Source: Salirhabdus sp. Marseille-P4669 (GTDB taxonomy: Bacteria > Bacillota > Bacilli > Bacillales > Alkalibacillaceae). Taken from it: DNA of 64,000 nt. The DNA lies in contig NZ_OEQK01000002.1 in the NCBI RefSeq assembly GCF_900240405.1, forward strand, positions 592,231 through 656,230, read 5' to 3'. Position 1 is the stretch's first letter. Every line of letters begins with the position of its first letter. Below the pieces are notes generated by a model, which saw nothing but the letters and a program-made list of their open reading frames with translations, was not told the DNA's origin and ran no database searches. Shown here piece by piece: positions 9,200-18,219 of the stretch. The position numbers and the translations under genes are program-made.

Positions 9200-10551
9200 T
9201 TAAGTTTACAACAAGATGGTTAACGACCATTTTCCCAACTTATCGGGGGTTAGCAAAGGATGCAATCCAAATAGAAGAGGCTTTTACCGACAGTAGAAAA
9301 AAAGTACATTTTGGTTTGTTCATTCCAATTGTTGGGGAAAACTTCGATGGACACGATTTTTTAAAGGATGCAATCCAAAACGGAGCAGTAGGCGCAATTT
9401 GGCAAAAGGATAAGGAAATTCCTTCCTATGTACCTACCGATTTCCCTCTATTTTTAGTGGATGATACCATCGTTGGGATGCAAAGACTAGCTGCATTTTA
9501 TCGAGAGAAGGTAAACCCAAAAGTGATTGCCATAACTGGTTCAAACGGCAAGACGACTACAAAAGATTTTTTTGCAAACGTGTTTGAACGTAAATACAAA
9601 ACATGGAAAACCCAAGGTAATCTCAACAACCATATCGGATTACCTTTAACGATATTACAAATGGATCCTGATGTAGAAGTCTTGATCGTAGAAATGGGTA
9701 TGAACCATTTTGGGGAAATTGAAACATTATCAAAGATTGCAAGACCTAATTTTGCAGTAATTACAAATATTGGTGAATCCCACATCGAATATTTGGGCTC
9801 TCGTGAAGGAATTGCAAAGGCAAAAAGTGAAATAGTATTAGGACTAAAAGAGGATGGTTGTATACTATATGATGGGGATGAACCCCTCTTAGAAACATTA
9901 GCAAATAAATTCAGTAGTTATCGAATAGGCTTTAATAAAGACAACAACTATTGCATAACGGATGTCCTGATTACGAACGAAACTACTTCTTTTCAATTAA
10001 ATGGTGAAGCGTTTGTTATACAAGCGCTCGGTAGACATCAAGCAAAAAATGTTTCCTATGCAATAGTATGTGCAAAGCTTTTTGGTTTAACAAATGAAGA
10101 AATCAAACAAAGTTTAGAGAATGTTGCATTAACGAATATGCGTTTTGAAAAAATAAATACAACAAGCGGTGCCTTAATTATCAATGATGCTTATAATGCC
10201 TCTGCTACATCGATGAAAGCTTCTATTGAAGTAATTAAAGAAATGGATGCGACTCGGAAAGTGCTAGTATTAGGTGATATATTAGAGCTTGGTGCACAGA
10301 CAAAAGAGATTCATCGTTCGGTAGCCGATGTAATCGAAAAGCCAATCGATGCACTCTATACTTATGGAGAAATTAGTAATGTCATTGCAGAAACGGTAAA
10401 GAATAAAGATGGGGAGATTGAGACCTTCTCGTTTCAAGCGAAAACAGAATTAACGAAAGCATTAAAAAAAGAAATGCAGGAAGGCACGCTGTTGTTGTTT
10501 AAAGCTTCGAGGGGAATGAAGCTTGAGGACATAATCGAACAACTAGTGTGA
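9196..10551 (+). CDS. murF: MurF, UDP-MurNAc-tripeptide:D-alanyl-D-alanine ligase
   Basis: 451 residues. Mur ligase fold with the P-loop [13 protein letters not shown] at about 112-124, the central motif [10 protein letters not shown], the motif [13 protein letters not shown], and the C-terminal motif [14 protein letters not shown]. It completes the pentapeptide by adding D-Ala-D-Ala. The start ATG 9196 overlaps the murE stop (ATGA), which implies translational coupling. mraY follows after 25 bp. Confidence 0.96.
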   Translation: MIKFTTRWLTTIFPTYRGLAKDAIQIEEAFTDSRKKVHFGLFIPIVGENFDGHDFLKDAIQNGAVGAIWQKDKEIPSYVPTDFPLFLVDDTIVGMQRLAAFYREKVNPKVIAITGSNGKTTTKDFFANVFERKYKTWKTQGNLNNHIGLPLTILQMDPDVEVLIVEMGMNHFGEIETLSKIARPNFAVITNIGESHIEYLGSREGIAKAKSEIVLGLKEDGCILYDGDEPLLETLANKFSSYRIGFNKDNNYCITDVLITNETTSFQLNGEAFVIQALGRHQAKNVSYAIVCAKLFGLTNEEIKQSLENVALTNMRFEKINTTSGALIINDAYNASATSMKASIEVIKEMDATRKVLVLGDILELGAQTKEIHRSVADVIEKPIDALYTYGEISNVIAETVKNKDGEIETFSFQAKTELTKALKKEMQEGTLLLFKASRGMKLEDIIEQLV

Positions 10552-10576
10552 TGTTAATGGAAAGGGAGAATCAAAC

Positions 10577-11563
10577 ATGTCACAAAACATTTTACTTATA
10601 ACTATGGCTATATCATTTCTAATAACGGTCTTAATTTCCCCCTTTTTTATTCCTTTTTTACGCCGATTAAAATTTGGGCAAAGCATTAGGGAAGAGGGGC
10701 CAAAATCACATCAGAAGAAGTCTGGCACTCCAACAATGGGAGGATTAATGATTTTAGTAGCAGTTTCTGTTACAACAATCGTTATGACACTCAAGTTCAA
10801 ACAGGAACCATTAAGCTTTGAGGTGTTTTTACTATTATTTGTTTTAATTGGTTATGGGTTACTCGGTTTCCTAGATGATATTATCAAAATTATAAAGAAA
10901 CGGAATTTAGGCTTAACCTCTAAGCAAAAAATGCTTGGTCAAATCGTAATCGCACTTATTGTATATATTATTTTAAGGCAACATGATTTTCCGACCTATA
11001 TTCAAATTCCGGGAACTGAAATTCAATTTGACTTAGGAATTGGGTACGCATTACTAATTTTATTTATGCTGGTTGGAGCTTCCAACGCTGTTAACCTAAC
11101 AGATGGGCTGGATGGATTGTTAGCAGGAACTGCAGCTGTAGCTTTCGGAGCATTTGGTATTTTAGCATGGCACGGAATTCCTCAATTTGAAATTTCGATA
11201 TTTACCATTGCTATAGTTGGATCCCTATTAGGCTTTCTAGTATTTAACGCCCATCCTGCAAAGGTATTTATGGGTGATACTGGTTCCCTTGCATTAGGTG
11301 GGGCAATTGCCATTGTAGCAATACTAACGAAGCTCGAAATTATTTTAATTATTATCGGTGGCGTTTTTGTTATTGAAACACTATCTGTCATCATTCAAGT
11401 AATATCATTTAAAACTACCGGGAAGAGAGTATTCCGCATGAGTCCACTACACCACCATTATGAATTAAAAGGTTGGTCAGAATGGCGTGTTGTCGTAACC
11501 TTCTGGATCGTGGGAATATTATTTGCTGCCTTAGGTATATACATCGAGGTGTGGATGGTTTGA
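10577..11563 (+). CDS. mraY: MraY, phospho-MurNAc-pentapeptide transferase
   Basis: 328 residues with about ten hydrophobic segments. Family motifs: [12 protein letters not shown] near 46-57, the Asp pair in GFLDDIIKI (Asp100/101), NLTDGLDGL (Asp176), and the HHH-type motif [12 protein letters not shown]. It makes lipid I on the inner face of the membrane by moving phospho-MurNAc-pentapeptide to undecaprenyl phosphate. The start ATG 10577 has AAAGGGAG. It overlaps murD by 4 bp. Confidence 0.97.
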   Translation: MSQNILLITMAISFLITVLISPFFIPFLRRLKFGQSIREEGPKSHQKKSGTPTMGGLMILVAVSVTTIVMTLKFKQEPLSFEVFLLLFVLIGYGLLGFLDDIIKIIKKRNLGLTSKQKMLGQIVIALIVYIILRQHDFPTYIQIPGTEIQFDLGIGYALLILFMLVGASNAVNLTDGLDGLLAGTAAVAFGAFGILAWHGIPQFEISIFTIAIVGSLLGFLVFNAHPAKVFMGDTGSLALGGAIAIVAILTKLEIILIIIGGVFVIETLSVIIQVISFKTTGKRVFRMSPLHHHYELKGWSEWRVVVTFWIVGILFAALGIYIEVWMV

Positions 11564-12906
11564 ATAGATTAACGAATTTTCCTTATAAAAATGCGCTTGT
11601 TTTAGGACTTGCCAAAAGTGGAGAGGCTGCAGCACGTATTCTCCAAGAAAATGGTGTTAAGGTTCGTGTGAATGATAAAGAAAATGAAGGTCATAATCCA
11701 ATCGTAGCTGAATTAAGAAATTTAGGTATTGAGGTAACTACAGGTGGGCATCCATTGTCCGTTTTAGATCATATTGAAGTAGTTGTCAAAAATCCAGGTA
11801 TTCCTTATGATAATGTGATTATTAAAGAAGCAGAGACACGTGGGATTCCAATTATAACTGAAATTGAAATTGCCGGTATGCTGGCGAAAGGACCAATAAT
11901 TGGAATTACTGGATCTAATGGCAAAACAACAACAACAACACTTATTTTTGAAATGTTAAAGAGTAGTAATAAAAGGGTACAAGTTGCTGGAAATATAGGA
12001 ACAGTCGCCTCAGAGGTTGCAAAAGAAAATAAGGAAGATGAAATTCTTGTAATGGAATTATCTTCTTTCCAGCTTTTAGGCACTAAAACGTTTCATCCAA
12101 AAGTTTCTGTGTTTTTGAACATATTTGAAGCTCATCTGGATTATCACAAGACACTAGAACATTATGCACAAGCGAAGGCAAATATATTCAAAAACCAAAC
12201 AGAAAATGATTTTGTTGTCTTTAATAGTGAGGATGCTATTGTATCAAAGCTTGTAAAGGAAAGTAGTGCGAATAAGGTTCCGTTTTCTCCTAATGTAGAG
12301 AATACAAAAGGTGCATGGGCAGATGACGAATGGCTATATTTCCAACAAAATCGTATCATTCGAAAAGAAGATATTGCATTAGTAGGGAAGCATAATTTTG
12401 AAAACATTTTAGCAGCTGTTTCAGCAGCAAGCCTAGTTGGTGCAACACCAGAAGGAATAAAGCATGTTTTAGAAACATTTCAAGGTGTTCCCCATCGTCT
12501 TCAGTTCGTTAAAGAAGTAAATGGTAGAGTGTTTTATAATAATTCGAAAGCAACCAACATTTTGGCTACGACCACAGCTTTAGCATCATTCTCAAAGCCG
12601 ATTATTTTATTAGCAGGTGGTCTAGATCGAGGAAATGATTTTGATGGGTTGCTACCTTATCTAGAAAATGTAAAGGCTATGGTTTTATTTGGACAAACAG
12701 CGAAAAAATTAAAAGAAACAGGTCAAAATGCACGGATAGAACAGATTCATATTGTCGATAATGTAGAACAAGCGGTTCAAATAGCTTATGAACTTTCAAG
12801 CGCTGACGATGTCATTTTATTGTCCCCAGCATGTGCTAGTTGGGATCAATATCGTTCTTTTGAAGAACGAGGAGACATGTTTGTCAAAGCTGTGCATAAG
12901 CTATAA
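11560..12906 (+). CDS. murD: MurD, UDP-MurNAc-L-alanine:D-glutamate ligase
   Basis: 448 residues. N-terminal Rossmann-like domain ([17 protein letters not shown]), P-loop [14 protein letters not shown] at about 117-130, and the motifs LELSSFQL and HRLQFV with the carbamylated-lysine region around NNSKATN. It adds D-Glu to UDP-MurNAc-L-Ala. I chose TTG 11560, which overlaps the mraY stop as TTGA with GAGGTG 8 bases upstream; the longer frame runs into mraY. A terminator hairpin follows immediately. Confidence 0.94.
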   Translation: MNRLTNFPYKNALVLGLAKSGEAAARILQENGVKVRVNDKENEGHNPIVAELRNLGIEVTTGGHPLSVLDHIEVVVKNPGIPYDNVIIKEAETRGIPIITEIEIAGMLAKGPIIGITGSNGKTTTTTLIFEMLKSSNKRVQVAGNIGTVASEVAKENKEDEILVMELSSFQLLGTKTFHPKVSVFLNIFEAHLDYHKTLEHYAQAKANIFKNQTENDFVVFNSEDAIVSKLVKESSANKVPFSPNVENTKGAWADDEWLYFQQNRIIRKEDIALVGKHNFENILAAVSAASLVGATPEGIKHVLETFQGVPHRLQFVKEVNGRVFYNNSKATNILATTTALASFSKPIILLAGGLDRGNDFDGLLPYLENVKAMVLFGQTAKKLKETGQNARIEQIHIVDNVEQAVQIAYELSSADDVILLSPACASWDQYRSFEERGDMFVKAVHKL

Positions 12907-12927
12907 TAGGGGCTTGTTCACACTTAG

Positions 12928-12964
12928 CCCCAATTCCATAAGTGGAACTTGGGGGTGTTTTTTT
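12928..12964 (+). terminator. Terminator-like hairpin after murD, overlapping the spoVE start
   Basis: CCCCAATTCCA (12928-12938), loop TAAG, then TGGAA-C-TTGGGG (12943-12954), then GTG and seven T. It looks like the murD intrinsic terminator. The 3' arm also contains GGGGGTG, the only plausible ribosome binding site for spoVE, and the T tract contains the TTG start codon. Confidence 0.75.
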
Positions 12965-14075
12965 GTTTAACCGCATTTCGAAAAAGTCAAAAGCACCAGA
13001 CTTTACATTGCTGATCGTTATTTTTGCCTTACTACTAATTGGGGTCATAATGGTATACAGTTCATCAGCCATTTGGTCTGATTATAAATTTGATGATCCT
13101 TTCTTTTATGCAAAAAGGCAGCTACTATTCGCTTTTCTTGGTTTAATCGCGATGTTTGTGATGATGAATATTCCATATTATAAATGGCGGGATTATTCAA
13201 AATGGATTTTGATTGCCTGTTACATACTTCTTGTAGCCGTATTAATTCCGGGGATTGGTTTAGTACGTGGAGGTGCGAGAAGTTGGATTGGTATCGGTGC
13301 TTTTAGTATTCAACCTTCTGAATTTATGAAACTAGGACTTATCATTTTTATGGCCGTAACCTTATCCAAAAATCAAAGGTACATAACGTCATTTAAAAAG
13401 GGATTTTTACCTTCCTTGTTAATGGTATTCGTTCCTTTTGGTTTTATCATGCTACAACCGGATTTAGGTACAGGTATGGTACTCGTATTAACTTGTTTTG
13501 TCATGATTTTTATAGCAGGTGCTAAAATATCCCACTTTGTTTCCTTGGCGATGGTTGGTGTGGTAGGTTTTATCGGATTAATTATTTCCGCACCTTATCG
13601 AATTAGTAGAATTCAAGCCTTTTTGGACCCCTGGCAAGATCCATTAGGAGATGGATTTCAAATTATTCAATCTTTATATGCAATTGGTCCAGGAGGTCTA
13701 ATGGGAATGGGACTTGGACAAAGCTTGCAAAAGTTTTTTTATTTACCTGAACCACAAACCGATTTTATCTTTGCTATTTTAGCCGAGGAATTAGGGTTTA
13801 TCGGGGGAACCTTCGTCATTTTATTGTTTTTCTTACTTATGTGGCGTGGAATCAGAATTGCTTTAAATGCACCAGATCTATACGGTAGCTTGCTAGCTTT
13901 AGGAATTGTTGGCATGATTGTGATTCAAGTATTTATTAATATTAGTGTTGTTATCGGATTAATTCCTGTAACAGGTATTACGTTACCATTTTTGAGCTAT
14001 GGCGGCTCATCCTTAACGTTAACCTTATTGTCGGTAGGAATTTTATTGAATATTAGTAGATATTCTAAAATTTAA
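12963..14075 (+). CDS. spoVE: SpoVE, SEDS-family peptidoglycan polymerase of sporulation
   Basis: 370 residues with ten membrane segments. SEDS motifs: GARSWIGIGAFSIQPSEFMK, MLQPDLGTGMVLV, and the C-terminal PVTGITLPFLSYGGSSLTL. Similarity to B. subtilis SpoVE (366 residues) is high over the full length, and it pairs logically with SpoVD. It polymerises cortex glycan strands. The start is probably TTG 12963 after GGGGGTG at 12951; ATG 12942 has no binding site. Both site and start are inside a terminator-like hairpin. An FtsW-type vegetative role cannot be excluded by sequence alone. The usual next gene, murG, is absent. Confidence 0.92.
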   Translation: MFNRISKKSKAPDFTLLIVIFALLLIGVIMVYSSSAIWSDYKFDDPFFYAKRQLLFAFLGLIAMFVMMNIPYYKWRDYSKWILIACYILLVAVLIPGIGLVRGGARSWIGIGAFSIQPSEFMKLGLIIFMAVTLSKNQRYITSFKKGFLPSLLMVFVPFGFIMLQPDLGTGMVLVLTCFVMIFIAGAKISHFVSLAMVGVVGFIGLIISAPYRISRIQAFLDPWQDPLGDGFQIIQSLYAIGPGGLMGMGLGQSLQKFFYLPEPQTDFIFAILAEELGFIGGTFVILLFFLLMWRGIRIALNAPDLYGSLLALGIVGMIVIQVFINISVVIGLIPVTGITLPFLSYGGSSLTLTLLSVGILLNISRYSKI

Positions 14076-14100
14076 CCTGTGACTCAAGTATATATGGAGA

Positions 14101-14138
14101 AGAGCTTTTACCTTACGAAAAGGGGAAAAGCTCTTTTT
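14101..14138 (+). terminator. Intrinsic terminator after spoVE
   Basis: AGAGCTTTTACC pairs with GGGGAAAAGCTCT, followed by a T-rich tract. It separates spoVE from murB, so murB needs its own promoter or readthrough. Confidence 0.85.
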
Positions 14139-14227
14139 CTTTTAATCTACATCTATGTCATTTCCACGTTCGTAAATGAATAGCATACATTAGTATGGAA
14201 CCTTTATGGTCTGAAGGAGGATTACAT

Positions 14228-15133
14228 ATGATGCAAATAAAAAACGCTTTAGGGCAAAAGAATGTAGGTAAAGTTAGCTTAAATGAACCATTACATAAAC
14301 ATACCACAATTAAAATTGGTGGTCCCGCAGATATTTTTATAGAGCCTAATAGTATCGAAAGTATAAAAACAACAGTAGCCATATTAAGGGAAAGTCAAAT
14401 ACCAATTCGTGTTATCGGTAGAGGGTCTAATTTGTTAATTTCAGATGAAGGCATACGTGGTGCGGTTATTAAATTTGGTAAAGGCATGGACCATTTAGTA
14501 GAAAATGGGAATCGAATCACAGTTGGTGGGGGATATCCGCTTGTGGGACTGTCTACTATTATGAGTAAAAAGGGAAGAGATGGGTTGGCATTTGCTGGTG
14601 GTATTCCAGGTAGTGTTGGTGGAGCCGTCTATATGAATGCAGGTGCTCACGGCTCTGACATCGGAAAAATATTAGTAAAGGCTCATATTTTATTTCCTGA
14701 TGGTACCACAAAATGGTTAACGAATAAGGAAATGAGATTTTCTTATCGTAAATCTATACTACAGGAAGAACCAAGGGGTTATTGTGTAGAGGCTGTTTTT
14801 CACCTTAATGAAGGTAATAAAGAAGAAATTAGGAAGAAAATGAAAAGGTATAAAGCATACCGGAAAGAGACCCAACCTTGGGATTTACCATGCTGTGGCA
14901 GTGTGTTTCGTAATCCATTACCACATCATGCAGGTGCGTTAGTGGAACAATTAGGCTTAAAAGGGAAAAAAATAGGTGGGGCAAAAATATCAGAGCTACA
15001 CGGGAACTTTATCGTGAATGACAATAATGCAACATTTAAAGATGTAATGGAATTAATAAATTATATAAAGGAATCCGTGAAAACAACCTATAATATTATA
15101 TTGGAAACGGAAGTAGAAATTATTAAAAATTAA
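14228..15133 (+). CDS. murB: MurB, UDP-N-acetylenolpyruvoylglucosamine reductase
   Basis: 301 residues, close to the 303 of B. subtilis. FAD-binding domain with HTTIKIGGPAD and VIGRGSNLLISDEGIRG, then GGIPGSVGGAVYMNAGAHG, and the C-terminal domain with CGSVFRNP holding the catalytic serine. It reduces UDP-GlcNAc-enolpyruvate to UDP-MurNAc with NADPH. ATG 14228 has a strong AAGGAGGA 6 bases upstream. It lies between two terminators (14101 and 15189), so it seems to be a single-gene unit. In B. subtilis murG lies directly upstream; here it does not. Confidence 0.95.
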   Translation: MMQIKNALGQKNVGKVSLNEPLHKHTTIKIGGPADIFIEPNSIESIKTTVAILRESQIPIRVIGRGSNLLISDEGIRGAVIKFGKGMDHLVENGNRITVGGGYPLVGLSTIMSKKGRDGLAFAGGIPGSVGGAVYMNAGAHGSDIGKILVKAHILFPDGTTKWLTNKEMRFSYRKSILQEEPRGYCVEAVFHLNEGNKEEIRKKMKRYKAYRKETQPWDLPCCGSVFRNPLPHHAGALVEQLGLKGKKIGGAKISELHGNFIVNDNNATFKDVMELINYIKESVKTTYNIILETEVEIIKN

Positions 15134-15188
15134 AGGACTATTGATTTATTTTTTTACAACAAATGTATGATATAATCGAACTATCGAC

Positions 15189-15220
15189 AATAAACGGCAT
15201 GATTTCATGCCGTTTATTTT
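15189..15220 (+). terminator. Intrinsic terminator after murB
   Basis: AATAAACGGCATG pairs with CATGCCGTTTATT, followed by TT. It isolates murB from the divIB group. Confidence 0.85.
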
Positions 15221-15364
15221 GCCTATGAATGTTTTTGCGATAACTTACTTAGAAATGAGTGAACGTGGCACGAATAGAAATACAAGAAAACTTCAATGCT
15301 GTAGAAACTGTTGTAGGGTTTTATTACCCAATTTCGTTAATTATTTTAAAAAGGAAGAACGTAT

Positions 15365-16195
15365 ATGCAGGAAAAAAAAGTAGTTTCCATTGAGGAACGG
15401 ATACCGAAATTAAAAGAGGCTAGAAAGAAAAAGGCGAATAGAAGATTAGTCTTTTATTTAACGATCTTCTTTTTATTAATTCTAATTATTATTTATTTGC
15501 AATCTCCATTAAGTAATGTGAAGCATGTAGCTATATCTGGTACAGAATTATTAAAAGAAGAATTCGTAAAAGACAAAAGCGGTATTACAACAAAGGATAA
15601 TATTTGGAGTATAGATTTTGAGGAAATCGAAAAAAAAATAAAAGCGTTACCTGAAGTGAAAAATGTATCGGTAACGAAAAAACTTCCTAGTACCGTAAAG
15701 ATTGAAGTAGAAGAATTTATCCGAGTAGGGTATGTGAAAAAGAAGGAAAGCTTTTACCCTGTACTAGAAAATGGACAAGCACTAACAGATAAGGCTATTC
15801 CGGTACCTAAAGGTGATGCTCCAATCTTAATTGGATGGAATGATAGCACCTACCTAACGGAAATGACGAAAGAGCTTCGAAGCTTACATAGTGAGCTAGC
15901 AGCTTTAATTTCAGAGATACACTGGATACCAGAAAGCTCAAACCCATACAAATTGCGACTGTATATGGTAAATGGAAGAGAAGTTTTAACATCCATACGC
16001 AATTTCTCTGAAAAAATGAGGGCATATCCCTCAATAGCGATGCAAATTGAACCAGATCAAGAAGGATATATTAACCTTGATTTAGGTGCATATTTTGTAC
16101 CATACGATTCTGATGAAAAAATAAATGAGGATAAATCAGCAGATGAATCAACAATAGAAGTAGAAGGAGAGAGTGTAAATGAAGGTGAGAGGTAG
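15365..16195 (+). CDS. divIB: DivIB (FtsQ family), divisome membrane protein
   Basis: 276 residues. Basic N-terminal cytoplasmic tail (1-27), membrane segment FYLTIFFLLILIIIYL (about 30-45), a POTRA domain starting LSNVKHVAISGTELL, then the beta domain and an acidic, disordered C-terminal tail. It stabilises FtsL/DivIC and is needed for division at high temperature and for sporulation septation in B. subtilis. ATG 15365 follows AAAAAGGAAGAACG. Its last 17 bp overlap ylxW. Confidence 0.93.
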   Translation: MQEKKVVSIEERIPKLKEARKKKANRRLVFYLTIFFLLILIIIYLQSPLSNVKHVAISGTELLKEEFVKDKSGITTKDNIWSIDFEEIEKKIKALPEVKNVSVTKKLPSTVKIEVEEFIRVGYVKKKESFYPVLENGQALTDKAIPVPKGDAPILIGWNDSTYLTEMTKELRSLHSELAALISEIHWIPESSNPYKLRLYMVNGREVLTSIRNFSEKMRAYPSIAMQIEPDQEGYINLDLGAYFVPYDSDEKINEDKSADESTIEVEGESVNEGER

Positions 16196-16883
16196 GCATG
16201 TCATATTCTCCTTCATCCTATTAATTACAGGTTTCTTAGTAGCTTTTAGTTATCAAATAACAAAAGAAGAAACCAAAATCGTAAAAGTAGAAGATAAACA
16301 GCTAGAGGAAGATTATTTTTATCGAAATCAGCTGAATGAGACAATTAAAGAAAATAAGGATTTAATGGATGAGCTTATGAAATTACAGGAGGAGATTAGT
16401 GATTATGAGGAGCAGCTAGCAGGACAAGAGGTGCTTGTATCGGATTATATCGATGAGAAACGACAGCTACAAATGATAACAGGGGAAATACCAGTTACAG
16501 GCCCAGGTGTTGTGGTTAGCTTAAATGATGCAGAGTATATTCCGAGTGATCAAAATGTAAATGATTTTATCGTGCACGACCTACATGTTCATATGGTGAT
16601 TAACGAATTGCTATCTTCAGGCGCTTCAGCAATCGCCATAAATGGTCAACGTCTACTAAATGATAGTTTTATTCAATGTATCGGACCGGTTATTTCAGTT
16701 GATGGTGTAGAACATCCTGCACCTTTTGTTATTAGTGCTATTGGTGATGCAGGAGTACTAGAAGCCAGCTTAATGCTTGAAAACGGAGTAGTAGAGCAAC
16801 TTGTATACGATCATGTAGAAGTAAAAGTGGAAAAACAGGATAAAATTTCAATGGATGCTAGAATTTCTAGTGAAGGGTGGTAA
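16179..16883 (+). CDS. ylxW: YlxW, DUF881 family protein
   Basis: 234 residues: a signal-anchor (about 7-24), a coiled coil (about 40-85), and a DUF881 domain (IPVTGPGVVVSLNDAEYIP through AIGDAGVLEASL). The function of the family is unknown; the domain is found in division clusters of Gram-positive bacteria. It overlaps divIB by 17 bp and has its own site GGAGAGAG inside divIB. The next gene is a paralogue of the same domain. Confidence 0.88.
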   Translation: MKVRGRHVIFSFILLITGFLVAFSYQITKEETKIVKVEDKQLEEDYFYRNQLNETIKENKDLMDELMKLQEEISDYEEQLAGQEVLVSDYIDEKRQLQMITGEIPVTGPGVVVSLNDAEYIPSDQNVNDFIVHDLHVHMVINELLSSGASAIAINGQRLLNDSFIQCIGPVISVDGVEHPAPFVISAIGDAGVLEASLMLENGVVEQLVYDHVEVKVEKQDKISMDARISSEGW

Positions 16884-16888
16884 AAGCT

Positions 16889-17599
16889 ATGAGGAGAAAA
16901 ATGTTGTTAGCATTTGTCTCTTTATTAGCTGGATTGATGATTGCTGTTTTATTTCAGTCCAATCAGAAACCAGAAACTAGAGATACGAGAGATTTATGGG
17001 AAATTCGTACAGAGCTTAATGAAGAGCAAATAAAGCAGCAAAACTTATATAAACAAATTAGTGAAGCAGAAGAAATTATTAACCAGTATGAAAACGAACC
17101 AAATACAGAAAAAATTGAAACATTAAAGGAACAAGTAAATAAATTAAAGGAGAAAGCTGGGTTATCGGAAAAGCAAGGGAAGGGTCTTGTGATTACGGTA
17201 AAGCCAATTTTTCGTGATATAAAAAATGGTCAAGCGTACCCAACTATTCCGCCTGAATTAATAAACCGATTATTAAATGAGTTAAAGCTATATGGAGCAA
17301 CAGATATTGCGATTGAAAACGAGCGGATTATCTCCATTACACCAGTTCGTGCTGTTGGGGATTCCACCTATGTAAATAATCGCCCAGTCCCACCATTACC
17401 AATTGATATAAAGGTGATGTCTAAGGATTTAGAGAAGCTTATGGATTATATGGAAGTGAATAAGATTAATGATTATTTTGCCATTGAAAATATTGAATTG
17501 AGCTATGAGATTGAAGAGGTTATTACACTACCTAAATACGATATGCCAATTGATTTTCAATGGTTTGATTCTGAAAATGTAGAAACAGGTGAATCATAA
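16889..17599 (+). CDS. ylxX: YlxX, DUF881 family protein
   Basis: 236 residues with the same layout as YlxW: an N-terminal hydrophobic segment (about 4-21), a coiled coil (about 35-90) and a DUF881 domain starting GKGLVITVKPIFRD. The start is ATG 16889 with AAGGGTGGT 7 bases upstream; a GTG at 16877 overlaps ylxW but lacks a site. Its function is unknown. Its place between ylxW and sbp matches B. subtilis. Confidence 0.86.
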   Translation: MRRKMLLAFVSLLAGLMIAVLFQSNQKPETRDTRDLWEIRTELNEEQIKQQNLYKQISEAEEIINQYENEPNTEKIETLKEQVNKLKEKAGLSEKQGKGLVITVKPIFRDIKNGQAYPTIPPELINRLLNELKLYGATDIAIENERIISITPVRAVGDSTYVNNRPVPPLPIDIKVMSKDLEKLMDYMEVNKINDYFAIENIELSYEIEEVITLPKYDMPIDFQWFDSENVETGES

Positions 17600-17600
17600 T

Positions 17601-17966
17601 ATGTGGCTTACTTTTATTTTTCTTATAATTGGAATTACGTTAGGTTTGTTAACCGATCTTCGTGTACCTGATATATATGAAAACTATTTATCCATTGCAG
17701 TATTGGCTGCATTTGACACCTTAATTGGTGGGATACGTGCTCATTTGGAAGAGAAGTTCGATGAAAAAGTATTTGTAACGGGTTTTTTTGCAAACATATT
17801 TTTAGCTGCGCTACTAGCCTTTTTAGGTGTCCAATTAGGTATTGATTTATACTTAGCAGCCGTGTTTGCCTTCGGTGTAAGACTGTTCCAAAATATTGCA
17901 TTAATCAGAAGATATATATTGGAACGATTTGAAAAAAATACCAGGAAGAAAAAATCAAAAATTTAA
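17601..17966 (+). CDS. sbp: Sbp, small basic protein (DUF1290)
   Basis: 121 residues, the same length as B. subtilis Sbp. Three hydrophobic segments and a basic C terminus (RYILERFEKNTRKKKSKI). The conserved core is LLTDLRVPDIYENYLSIAVL and ALFDTLIGG-like AAFDTLIGGIRA. Its function is unknown, and it sits upstream of ftsA in Bacillaceae. ATG 17601 has AGGTGA 8 bases upstream, and this site lies within the end of ylxX. Confidence 0.88.
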   Translation: MWLTFIFLIIGITLGLLTDLRVPDIYENYLSIAVLAAFDTLIGGIRAHLEEKFDEKVFVTGFFANIFLAALLAFLGVQLGIDLYLAAVFAFGVRLFQNIALIRRYILERFEKNTRKKKSKI

Positions 17967-17995
17967 AAGGAAATCTTTATTTATTTGTTGAATTG
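17966..17995 (+). promoter_or_regulatory. Candidate sigma-H promoter of ftsAZ
   Basis: AAAGGAAAT (17966-17974), a 12-bp spacer, then GTTGAATTG (17987-17995). This fits the sigma-H consensus (RnAGGAwww, 11-12 bp, RnnGAATww) at all but the last position. In B. subtilis one ftsAZ promoter is sigma-H dependent and raises FtsZ for the polar septum. A TATAAT at 18006-18011 may belong to an additional sigma-A promoter, but its best -35 (TTGTTG) is only 15 bp away. Confidence 0.6.
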
Positions 17996-18219
17996 TTTAA
18001 TAATATATAATAGGGTTACTAGATAGAAAGTGATAGAATATTGAAAAGGAAGCGGCTGTTAAGTTTTTTTCCTTAACTTTTCATTTTTATGAGGCTACCT
18101 GTAACCTTTTATGGTAATATTATAGTAAGATACAAAGTAATTTTTGAACATTGTAAATGCAAATCTATGAAACAATTAATCAAACATATTTTTGGCCCTT
18201 TTTTAGGAGGTGCAACATT

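Noticed and set aside
14184..14191. CATACATT upstream of murB as a sigma-E -10 box
   Set aside because: The -10 is perfect, but no acceptable -35 (kmATATT) occurs 12-15 bp upstream, so I did not list a promoter.
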